DNA of 32,452 nucleotides from positions 1 through 32,452 of the forward strand of contig JAADIO010000024.1 in the NCBI GenBank assembly GCA_013151235.1, read 5' to 3'. Source of the DNA: Deltaproteobacteria bacterium (GTDB lineage Bacteria; CG2-30-53-67). Positions 7,962-14,029 of the stretch are shown here, piece after piece. Both the position numbers and the translations under genes were made by a program. Below the pieces are notes generated by a model. The model was not told where the DNA came from. It was given only the letters and a program-made list of their open reading frames with translations, and did not search any database. How positions within the stretch are numbered: the first letter of the stretch is position 1; every line of letters starts with the position of its first letter.

Positions 7962-9290
7962 TCAGGCAGCCTTCCCGGATATTGTTGTCAAATCGTTTTT
8001 GTATGTAATAAAGATTGCTCCGACTATGATGGATATCTCAACAAGAACATTCGCCGACACGAAGTAAGCGATCACATCTTCCGGTTTTCCCGTCAGCTTG
8101 TAACCAAGCCATATTGCAGATATCGACAGCAGGGCCTTTGCCAACGTGAAGAAAACTTTCATATGTTGCTTTTTGAAAACTTCATATGTCGTGTTGGCCG
8201 GTGCCACTGCGAACAAGACCAGAAACCAGGGAGACAGTATACGTACATATACGCCTGCCTGAAACCATTTTTTGCCGAAAATGGTTCCGAACAATGGTTC
8301 TGCATAGATCATAAGCAGAAGGAAAGGTATGCAGCCGGTTATGAATAAGACGCCGGTCGTTTTTATGAGTGACGGCAATATACGGGCACCATGATTGTAT
8401 TCATGTGCGATCCGTTGAAAAAATACATTCTGAACGGACATGGACATAATGTTCAACGGTCTTCGTATAATGCGGTTCCCCAAACTGTACAGGCCAACTA
8501 TTACAGGAGAGAAGATTATCGAAAAAACCAGTACTATCAGATTTTGTGTAATGACCGTTAATATGGCGTTGCAAGTAGCATATAGCGGGAACTGTATATA
8601 TTCCACGGCCACGGCTTTTATTGATTTGCTGTTCAGTGATCTCCTGATTTCGGCAAAGTGGAAAAGGTCGGGTGATCGAATTATTATCGCCAATGATACC
8701 ATGAAACCTGTTATAGTGCCTAATATTAGGCCTCCAGCCGTAGCGCCGGCAAAGAGAGCTATTGCGATCTTTGCAACAGAGGCCGAAGCCGCTTCCCCGA
8801 TTCTGGCAAATGCAATAGAGCGAAATCCCTTCTGGCGGATGTGCAACGATTTCACGATATTGAAAATGCCTACCAGCAACAATCCTGCGGGGACCCAGTA
8901 TAACCACGATATGGTGTATGCTCCTTTCAGGAGTGATAGTAACCTGCCGGAAAAAGCGAATATAAGCGATGTTGAAAGCAAGGCTATAACAAGAAGGATT
9001 ATTAATGACAGAAATGCTATATTGTATGCGCTTGAATTGTTTTTGGGTAAGATGATTGCGCGTTCATAGCAAAGTGTGCCGACTTTGGAAACTATGTTGA
9101 CGTATGATAGAAATAGTGCGAATAAACCGAAGTTCTCAGGTGTATATAATCGCGTTAATATAGGCGAGGCCGCAAAGGATATTACCTGTGCGATGAAGGC
9201 TCCACTTACAAGTGCAAGAACGTTTTTTGAGAACCGCGATGTGATCAGTTTTGACGTCGCATTTATCATAGGGGTCACCCAAGGGGTCAT
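7962..9290 (-). CDS. wzx: Polysaccharide repeat-unit flippase, Wzx/PST family
   Basis: A 442-residue integral membrane protein with 12-14 hydrophobic segments. The N-terminal block ALVSGAFIAQVISFAASPIL followed by TRLYTPENFGLFAL is the classical opening of PST/MATE-like Wzx flippases, and the YSLGNRIIRRPLNI region is also typical. It would flip undecaprenyl-diphosphate-linked repeat units across the inner membrane. It is the first gene of the minus-strand glycan operon. Two starts are possible: ATG 9290 and ATG 9269. The seven extra codons of the longer form are encoded by a small direct repeat (GGGGTCA twice), which makes 9269 slightly more attractive; neither has a good ribosome site. Confidence 0.9.
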   Translation of the reverse strand: MTPWVTPMINATSKLITSRFSKNVLALVSGAFIAQVISFAASPILTRLYTPENFGLFALFLSYVNIVSKVGTLCYERAIILPKNNSSAYNIAFLSLIILLVIALLSTSLIFAFSGRLLSLLKGAYTISWLYWVPAGLLLVGIFNIVKSLHIRQKGFRSIAFARIGEAASASVAKIAIALFAGATAGGLILGTITGFMVSLAIIIRSPDLFHFAEIRRSLNSKSIKAVAVEYIQFPLYATCNAILTVITQNLIVLVFSIIFSPVIVGLYSLGNRIIRRPLNIMSMSVQNVFFQRIAHEYNHGARILPSLIKTTGVLFITGCIPFLLLMIYAEPLFGTIFGKKWFQAGVYVRILSPWFLVLFAVAPANTTYEVFKKQHMKVFFTLAKALLSISAIWLGYKLTGKPEDVIAYFVSANVLVEISIIVGAIFITYKNDLTTISGKAA

Positions 9291-9530
9291 GCGCTATAAT
9301 TTTGTCAAGCAGAAAATTTAAGAGAAAGTTCTTCCCCCAACCCCGAAGAGGGGTCAAGTCTGCTCTTGGCTCTTCTTGCCGGGGGGGGACACTCCAGGGT
9401 CCCCCCTCACTCCTTCGGTACACTCAGGCAGGCCTGACCCTCTCCCCGAGGGGTGAGAGGGAACAGAAAATGGGAAGTTCGAATCTTCCCCCTCTGCTCC
9501 CCCTTCTTCGAAGGGGATGGGATCTCTACG
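9291..9530. other. Repeat-filled intergenic region between wzx and the HEPN gene
   Basis: About 240 bases with no credible gene. It holds copy A of the recurrent intergenic repeat (9341-9430), a hairpin built from CCCTCTCCCC and GGGGTGAGAGGG (9438-9461), and a second hairpin CCCCTTC-TTC-GAAGGGG (9500-9516). The last lies just downstream of the minus-strand HEPN stop codon and could stabilise that transcript's 3' end, but there is no T-run, so I do not call it an intrinsic terminator. Confidence 0.6.
9341..9430 (+). repeat. Intergenic repeat copy A
   Basis: About 90 bases sharing the core AGGGGTCAAGTCTGCT, then TTGCCGGGGGG, ACACTCCA, GGTCCCCCCTCAC and TCCTTCGGTACACTCAGG with copy B at 10417. 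A CCCC-GAAGA-GGGG hairpin opens it, and a G-run/C-run hairpin (GGGGGGA...TCCCCCC) follows. It has the same orientation as copies B and C. No protein can be read from it. Confidence 0.8.
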
Positions 9531-9935
9531 TTATTTTTCCTCTTCTATGTGGGTTTCCGCCCAGGCGACTACCAATTCGGCCTTTTGCAAGGCGTCTCTG
9601 AATTCGTCTTCGGTCACGGGTTCAGCAGGGCCGGGGTAACGGGACTCGACTGCGTAGTTTGTTAACTCGGCCGCAGCGTGGATATTGTCGGGTATAGGGA
9701 TTCCATGATTTGTGATTGAGGTCAATAACTCAGCAAGATCATGTACGAACCGGAAGGGGATGTCATGTGCAATCAGTATGGCCTTCAGGGATTTTTCGGC
9801 GGCCTGCTGGGCGTCAAAGCAGAGATCTTCCCAGAAGATCTCTGCTGTCTTGGGCTGTTTGGCACGGGCGAGGTTGCTCTTGGCTCGCTTGATCCATTCC
9901 CGAGCAGATCCGATCCCTTCGGAGTCAGGCGGCAT
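9531..9935 (-). CDS. HEPN domain protein (partner of MNT nucleotidyltransferase)
   Basis: A 134-residue all-helical HEPN domain protein. AREWIKRAKSNLARAK opens the first helix, DAQQAAEKSLKAILIAH is the central helix, and VHDLAELL and ESRYPG are conserved in HEPN proteins that pair with minimal nucleotidyltransferases. The start is ATG 9935, because GGAGGT lies seven bases upstream of it. An in-frame ATG at 9950 would use part of that ribosome site as its own codon. It overlaps the MNT gene by 11 bases. HEPN-MNT pairs are known toxin-antitoxin modules in which MNT modifies the HEPN partner. The canonical R-x4-6-H RNase motif is not seen here, so RNase toxicity is not assured. Confidence 0.9.
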   Translation of the reverse strand: MPPDSEGIGSAREWIKRAKSNLARAKQPKTAEIFWEDLCFDAQQAAEKSLKAILIAHDIPFRFVHDLAELLTSITNHGIPIPDNIHAAAELTNYAVESRYPGPAEPVTEDEFRDALQKAELVVAWAETHIEEEK

Positions 9936-10248
9936 AGAGCAACCTCCCATTTTTCAATGCAGGTTGGATGATCATGCCGACGTGATCCTTGAATTTCTCA
10001 ATATCATCCTCGGTGACTACGATAATGTCTGCGGCAAAGCCGACTCCCACCAGGTTACGGTAAATCTTCTGAGCGCTTTTCCGCCTATGCTGACCTGAAG
10101 CGACTACTACCAAAAGATCCAGATCACTGTTCGGTCCCATTTCGCCACGTACTGCCGAGCCGAAAAGAATAATTTTTCTGGGATTTGCTGTGCTGATAAT
10201 ACGTGCAACTATTTGGTCTATAATTCTCTCTATAGGCATATTCTTCAT
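9925..10248 (-). CDS. Minimal nucleotidyltransferase (MNT, MntA-like antitoxin)
   Basis: A 107-residue polymerase-beta-like nucleotidyltransferase. The catalytic G-S-x10-D-x-D motif is complete in FGSAVRGEMGPNSDLDLLVV (about residues 29-48), and a third acidic residue follows in FAADIIVV. In characterised MntA/HepT systems this enzyme adds AMP to the HEPN protein and neutralises it. By analogy it is the antitoxin of the overlapping HEPN gene. The ATG at 10248 is preceded by GAGAG at five bases; an ATG at 10239 is an alternative. It is the first gene of a two-gene minus-strand operon with its own promoter at 10297-10324. Confidence 0.92.
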   Translation of the reverse strand: MKNMPIERIIDQIVARIISTANPRKIILFGSAVRGEMGPNSDLDLLVVVASGQHRRKSAQKIYRNLVGVGFAADIIVVTEDDIEKFKDHVGMIIQPALKNGRLLYAA

Positions 10249-10296
10249 GGATGCTCTCTTCTCATCGTCTGGAATCTCATCCGGAACTTTTGCATT

Positions 10297-10324
10297 ATTG
10301 TAATGTACTTTTTATAATAATCAA
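10297..10324 (-). promoter_or_regulatory. Sigma-70 promoter of the MNT/HEPN operon with -10 inverted repeat
   Basis: On the minus strand, TTGATT (10319-10324) is followed 16 bases later by TACAAT (10297-10302). The -10 box lies inside the inverted repeat CATTA-CAA-TAATG (10293-10305). Predicted transcription start is near 10290, about 40 bases before the MNT ATG. The inverted repeat is a plausible autoregulatory operator; this is inference. Confidence 0.6.
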
Positions 10325-10416
10325 GCCTTTTCCGCGAGGGATGAACCTGGGGCCGGGCTTTTATGTTCAAAATCCGGGAAAGTTCCATTGTCTGGCAATT
10401 GGAGATATGTTATATT

Positions 10417-10515
10417 GACCCCGAAAGGGGTCAAGTCTGCTTTTGACTCTTCTTGCCGGGGGGAACACTCCAAGGTCCCCCCTCACTCCTTCGGTACACT
10501 CAGGACAGGCCCTTC
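10417..10515 (+). repeat. Intergenic repeat copy B
   Basis: The best-preserved copy. It opens with a perfect hairpin GACCCC-GAAA-GGGGTC (10417-10432) whose loop is a GNRA tetraloop, followed by AAGTCTGCT and a second hairpin of GGGGGGA (10458-10464) against TCCCCCC (10476-10482). It then runs into CTCCTTCGGTACACTCAGGA. It matches copy A over nearly its whole length in the same orientation. Confidence 0.82.
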
Positions 10516-10532
10516 GGCGTTTCGTCCGATCT

Positions 10533-10565
10533 CCGTTCACCCTTCGACCGGCTCAGGGCGAACGG
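10533..10565. repeat. Palindromic repeat of the PEPVEG-encoding type
   Basis: CCGTTCACCC (10533-10542) and GGGCGAACGG (10556-10565) form a ten-base stem with one mismatch around TTCGACCGGCTCA. Translated on the minus strand it gives PEPVEG, the recurrent spurious peptide of such intergenic palindromes in many environmental bacterial genomes. Confidence 0.8.
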
Positions 10566-10608
10566 TGTAAGTGATTGATATTCCGTTCGTGTGGTTCAAC
10601 CGGCTTCC

Positions 10609-10691
10609 GAGCATGGTGAGCTTGCCGAACCACATGCTCAGGACAGGCCCTTCGACCGGCTCAGGACAGGCCCGCTTTTCTTTCCCGGCGG
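10609..10691. repeat. Palindrome plus tandem and dispersed direct repeats
   Basis: GAGCATG (10609-10615) pairs with CATGCTC (10633-10639). CTCAGGACAGGCCC is then present twice (10637-10650 and 10660-10673) around another TTCGACCGG core. Bases 10662-10691 form a 30-base unit repeated exactly at 11440-11469, beyond mazEF. Confidence 0.78.
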
Positions 10692-10752
10692 AGGAGAAGG
10701 AAGAGTAGATCGGAAGATTGAGCCTCTCCTCACCAAAAGATATTTTTAATCC

Positions 10753-10791
10753 TTGACATCCTGTACTTTCGTAATTACAATGTAGATACAT
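10753..10791 (+). promoter_or_regulatory. Strong sigma-70 promoter of mazEF with operator-like inverted repeat
   Basis: TTGACA (10753-10758), exactly 17 bases, then TACAAT (10776-10781). The -10 box overlaps the dyad ATGTA-GA-TACAT (10780-10791), and a GTAATTAC palindrome (10771-10778) abuts it. Transcription should start near 10788. MazE-type antitoxins repress their own promoters, so these dyads are the natural operator candidates. Confidence 0.75.
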
Positions 10792-10812
10792 GCCAGATAG
10801 GGGAGCTGAATC

Positions 10813-11067
10813 ATGAGAGCACGTGTTGTGAAAATAGGCAATTCCCAGGGGATCCGCATTCCGAAACCCATTCTTGAGCAGACAGGAATCATGGAGGATG
10901 TTGAGCTTAGGGTTGAGAAGGATCAGATTATTATTCGTCCGGTCCCGGATCCAAGGGCCGGTTGGGATGCGGCTTTCAAATCAATGTCCGAGAAAAATGA
11001 TGATGTGCTGATTGACGGGGACGAAAATATCTCACATTCCTGGGATGAAGAAGAATGGCAATGGTAG
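10813..11067 (+). CDS. mazE: MazE-like antitoxin (AbrB/MazE/SpoVT family)
   Basis: An 84-residue protein. Residues 1-45 form the swapped-hairpin AbrB/MazE DNA-binding fold: ARVVKIGNSQGIRIPKPILEQ is the family signature, followed by VELRVEKDQIIIRPV. The acidic C-terminal tail (DGDENISHSWDEEEWQW) is the disordered toxin-binding segment that in MazE proteins wraps around MazF. GGGGAG lies seven bases before the ATG. The stop codon lies inside the toxin gene (13-base overlap). It should neutralise MazF in the cytoplasm and repress its own promoter at 10753-10781. Confidence 0.94.
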   Translation: MRARVVKIGNSQGIRIPKPILEQTGIMEDVELRVEKDQIIIRPVPDPRAGWDAAFKSMSEKNDDVLIDGDENISHSWDEEEWQW

Positions 11068-11384
11068 TCAAGAGGTTTGATGTCTATTTGGTCAATCTCG
11101 ATCCGACGGTTGGATCTGAGATCCGGAAAACCCGGCCCTGCTTAGTGATCTCACCTGATGAAATGAACAGACATATCCGGACCGTCATTGTTGCTCCGAT
11201 GACTACGGCAGATAAGGACTATCCCACACGGGTGCCATGCAGGTTTCAGAAGAGAAATGGGCGAATCGTCCTGGATCAGATTCGAACAATAGACAAGACA
11301 CGACTTTTGAAAAAGACGGGTTCTATTAATGCCGATACCCAGGTAGAGGTTATTTCCGTTTTGCAACGGTTATTTGCATTTTAG
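11055..11384 (+). CDS. mazF: MazF/PemK-family mRNA interferase toxin
   Basis: A 109-residue toxin of the PemK/MazF family. RFDVYLVNLDPTVGSEIRKTRPCLVIS (about 7-33) carries the conserved GSEIRKTRPCLV core, with the arginine used for catalysis in MazF proteins. VIVAPMTTADKDYPTRV carries the second conserved strand and threonine. VLDQIRTIDKTRL is the third signature block. It is predicted to be a sequence-specific endoribonuclease that cleaves mRNA when freed from MazE. It overlaps mazE by 13 bases and starts at ATG 11055; ATG 11061 is possible. Length and motifs are complete, so it is probably active. Confidence 0.95.
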   Translation: MAMVVKRFDVYLVNLDPTVGSEIRKTRPCLVISPDEMNRHIRTVIVAPMTTADKDYPTRVPCRFQKRNGRIVLDQIRTIDKTRLLKKTGSINADTQVEVISVLQRLFAF

Positions 11385-11393
11385 TGGCGGAGG

Positions 11394-11469
11394 CAAAGGG
11401 GTCTGCTTTTGGCTTTTGTTGACGGTACTGAACCCAGATCAGGACAGGCCCGCTTTTCTTTCCCGGCGG
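11394..11469 (+). repeat. Degenerate intergenic repeat copy D and 30-base direct repeat
   Basis: AAAGGGGTC-TGCTTTTGGC is a shortened version of the core found in copies A-C. Bases 11440-11469 repeat 10662-10691 exactly. The mazEF pair therefore lies between two copies of this 30-base unit in direct orientation. Confidence 0.72.
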
Positions 11470-11475
11470 GGAGAG

Positions 11476-11572
11476 GGGGCGAAAGGGGTCAAGTCTGCTC
11501 TTGACTCACATTGCCGAGGGGGATACTCACAAGCCCCCCTCATCACGGCCTTCTCCCCGGCGGAGAGAAGGA
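11476..11572 (+). repeat. Intergenic repeat copy C
   Basis: GAAAGGGGTCAAGTCTGCTC then TTGACTC, TTGCCGAGGGGGATACTC and CCCCCCTC, in the same orientation as copies A and B. The second hairpin survives although its arms differ from A and B (GAGGGGG against CCCCCTC). It ends in a hairpin CCTTCTC-N7-GAGAGAAGG. Confidence 0.75.
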
Positions 11573-11889
11573 GCAACCGAACGGTCCAGGTGATCTTCCC
11601 TCCGTACCCCTGCCGGGAGCACGCGGCGCTCAACCTCCTGGATCCTGCGATGTTCCATCCACCTTCTTTTCTATGAAAGGTTGTCTCGGTATTGGGATCC
11701 ACTTCACAACCGAACGGCCCCTGTGCCTGTTATGAGCAAAGCAAAGGATTATGGGATCGATGCCGAGGGCAAACAGGCGTTATTTGCCGGGCGATCTATA
11801 AAAGTATGGCAGCTCACACATCGGTTCCACGCAGCCGAGGATCACGGCTTTCTTCCGGCAAAAACGTCAAAAATACTTCTAACAATTTC

Positions 11890-11918
11890 TTGAATCTTTC
11901 TTCCCTTTTTGATACATT
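11890..11918 (+). promoter_or_regulatory. Sigma-70 promoter for the kinase/regulator module
   Basis: TTGAAT (11890-11895), exactly 17 bases, then TACATT (11913-11918). It is the best promoter match in the 640-base gap upstream of the first kinase. The start would be near 11925, leaving a 5' leader of 100-175 bases depending on which start codon is used. Confidence 0.55.
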
Positions 11919-12026
11919 GTAGATAACCCGAATTTGCAGAGTGTGATCTTGCTTCCGGTTTTATGTATTGATCAGCAACCAGTTTTAGGCGGCCCTTTGG
12001 GGCAGGATTCTGACGTGTTCTGATCC

Positions 12027-14024
12027 ATGCAAAACCGGCAATCCCCCCGGGTTTTTGAGCGTTCTGATGTGATAAGTTTTCCACGGAAGGTTTTTCTCTT
12101 GGAAAAAACCAGGATCGCCCATTATATCAAACCGAAACATCTGCAGGATCTTCTACGGAGGAATGCTGCTTTTCTTGAGGTTCCCCTCGTCCTGCGCGAT
12201 GACGATGGAAATGTGATTGCCGAATTTCCCGACAATGCCTTTTCCTCTTCGAATGCCGAATCCATGGAGATCTGTCCCGTTTCGGTGCGGGGGAAACTGC
12301 TCGGCACTCTGTCGGGGTACGGCAATCCGCCTTTTACTGGTGAACGTCTTCGGAAGGCGCTGAAAAACGTTGTGGCGCATCTGACCGATCTGATCCTCTG
12401 TGAGGTAAAACTCGACAGCATGTCGGAGGAACTTCTCCACAACTACAAGGTGTTAAATCTTTTTTATAACGTCAGCAACTCTTTGGTCAATATCCTGAAT
12501 GTCCGGAAGGTCTGTAATATTATTCTGGAGCGGATTGTTGCAACGATCGGGCTTTCCAAGGCCTCGGTCCTTCTTCTGGACAAGACCCGGGAAAACCTTA
12601 TGGTTGTGGCCCATAAAGGACTTCCCGAGGATGAGGTGGAAAACATACTTTTTCCGTTATCGGAAAGTGTCTGCAAGGATGCGATCCTGAAGGCCAAGCC
12701 GCTCTTTATCCAGAACATTGATCACTATCCGGGGTTGAAGGATCGATCCCGGGGGGAATACCGTTCCAACTCTTTTATCTCCGTACCGATCCTGAAGAGC
12801 AGCCGCCGGGAGAGCCAGGAGGTTTTAGGGGTGATCAACGTGGCCGACAAGTCTTCCGGCGACCCCTTCTACTCGGGCGACATGAAACTGATCGTTGCCC
12901 TGACTTCTCTGGCTGCCATGTCGATCCAGAATGCCACGTACTTTGAGGAGGTGGCGCGCACCAAGGAGGAGTGGGAAAGTACTTTTGACGCGATTACCGA
13001 TGCCGTCGCAATTCTGGATCACCGATTTCATCTTGTGAAAGTCAACAAGGCCTACCGGAACAGCGGGTTCGGGGGCGGAAAGAACCTGGCGGAGAGGACG
13101 TGCCATGAGATCTTATATCACAAAAAGGCCCCCTGTGCCGGTTGCCCGGCGACGGAAACCCTGAAGAAGGGGAAACCGGCTTATGCGGAAAAGAAGGTGG
13201 GCAGCCGGATCTACCGGCAGTGGACCTATCCGATGTTTGACGACGAAGGAAAGTGTTTGTCGGTGGTCATGTATACCCGGGATGTGACGCATCTCAAGAA
13301 GCTCAAGGAGCGGCTCATCCAGTCGGAGCGGATGGCCTCTATCGGCCAGATTGCCGCAGGTGTGGCCCACGAGATCCGAAATCCCCTGGGCTCCATTGTG
13401 ACGGCGGTGGAGGTCCTCTCGTCTGAGGGCGGGACGGATGAGGAGAATGCCTTTACGTTGACGGAGGTCCTCAAGGTGGAGGCCCGGCGGTTGAACGATA
13501 TTATCTCCGAGTTCCTGCTCTATGCGGCTCCGCAGCAGCCGGTCCTCAAGGAGAATCATCTCAATCGTGTGATCGGAGAGGTGATCCGGATGGCTGAAGG
13601 TGAAGCAAAAAAGAACGGCGTTGCCATTGTCATGGATCTGGATGACCGGATTCCTTCCACCTCCTTTGATGCCGGAAAGATCAAGCAGGTGATCTGGAAC
13701 CTCGTCATTAACGGGATCCAGGCGATGCGGGCGGGGGGCACACTGAAGATCAGCTCTCACCGGAGGGCCGACGGAATTGAATTTCGTGTTTCCGACGAGG
13801 GGGAGGGGATCCGGCAGAAAGACGTCACCCGAATCTTCGATCCTTTCTATACGACCAAGTCTTCGGGAACGGGTTTGGGGCTTTCGATCGTGAACCGGAT
13901 TGTTGAAGACCATCACGGAAGGATTGAGATTGAAAGTGAAGAGGGAAAAGGCGCGGAATTTATCGTACAGCTTTTGCTGGGGAATGAAGAATCGTATCTG
14001 GAAACGGTGGGAATGAGAGGATAG
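12027..14024 (+). CDS. GAF-PAS sensor histidine kinase
   Basis: A soluble sensor kinase of up to 665 residues with no membrane segment. Residues 30-120 form an unassigned input region (LRDDDGNVIAEFP). A GAF domain spans about 150-310, with a PAS domain at about 320-425 carrying a CAGC cysteine pair. The HisKA H-box has His448 in AAGVAHEIRNPLGS. The HATPase has the N box NLVINGIQAM, the G1 box DEGEGI and the F/G2 boxes FDPFYTTKSSGTGLGLSI. It autophosphorylates on His and should feed the downstream regulators; the gap to the next gene is five bases. ATG 12027 has no ribosome site, whereas TTG 12099 has GGAAGG eight bases upstream, so the true protein may be 24 residues shorter. Confidence 0.9.
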   Translation: MQNRQSPRVFERSDVISFPRKVFLLEKTRIAHYIKPKHLQDLLRRNAAFLEVPLVLRDDDGNVIAEFPDNAFSSSNAESMEICPVSVRGKLLGTLSGYGNPPFTGERLRKALKNVVAHLTDLILCEVKLDSMSEELLHNYKVLNLFYNVSNSLVNILNVRKVCNIILERIVATIGLSKASVLLLDKTRENLMVVAHKGLPEDEVENILFPLSESVCKDAILKAKPLFIQNIDHYPGLKDRSRGEYRSNSFISVPILKSSRRESQEVLGVINVADKSSGDPFYSGDMKLIVALTSLAAMSIQNATYFEEVARTKEEWESTFDAITDAVAILDHRFHLVKVNKAYRNSGFGGGKNLAERTCHEILYHKKAPCAGCPATETLKKGKPAYAEKKVGSRIYRQWTYPMFDDEGKCLSVVMYTRDVTHLKKLKERLIQSERMASIGQIAAGVAHEIRNPLGSIVTAVEVLSSEGGTDEENAFTLTEVLKVEARRLNDIISEFLLYAAPQQPVLKENHLNRVIGEVIRMAEGEAKKNGVAIVMDLDDRIPSTSFDAGKIKQVIWNLVINGIQAMRAGGTLKISSHRRADGIEFRVSDEGEGIRQKDVTRIFDPFYTTKSSGTGLGLSIVNRIVEDHHGRIEIESEEGKGAEFIVQLLLGNEESYLETVGMRG

Positions 14025-14029
14025 CCGGA

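Larger units (their letters stand above)
10249..10812. other. Intergenic region with divergent toxin-antitoxin promoters and repeats
   Basis: About 560 bases without a gene. From left to right it holds the minus-strand promoter of the MNT/HEPN pair (10297-10324), repeat copy B (10417-10515), palindromic repeats (10533-10565, 10609-10639), tandem CTCAGGACAGGCCC units (10637-10650, 10660-10673), one copy of a 30-base direct repeat (10662-10691) and the mazEF promoter (10753-10781). Short open frames here translate with PEPVEG, a well-known signature of translated palindromic repeats rather than of protein. Confidence 0.75.
11385..12026. other. Gene-free region downstream of mazEF: repeats, then kinase promoter
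   Basis: About 640 bases. The first part holds a degenerate repeat copy (11394-11425), the 30-base direct repeat (11440-11469), repeat copy C (11476-11545) and a CCTTCTC...GAGAAGG hairpin (11549-11572). From 11600 to 11880 I see nothing recognisable: short open frames in several phases have no family motif. A sigma-70 promoter follows at 11890-11918. Confidence 0.6.

Noticed and set aside
9304-9309. TTGACA on the minus strand just before wzx
   Set aside because: No -10 box occurs at 16-18 bases, where the sequence is GC-rich; the match is probably chance.
10388-10791. Small protein-like frames containing PEPVEG
   Set aside because: They are translations of palindromic repeats and differ in frame and strand between copies.
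9341-11572. A CRISPR array, suggested by recurrent repeats
   Set aside because: The copies are 90 bases long, irregularly spaced and separated by whole genes. There are no uniform spacers and no cas genes.
11600-11880. A possible small or decayed gene between mazF and the first kinase
   Set aside because: Short frames in two or three phases have no ribosome site and no recognisable motif, and none continues into a known family.
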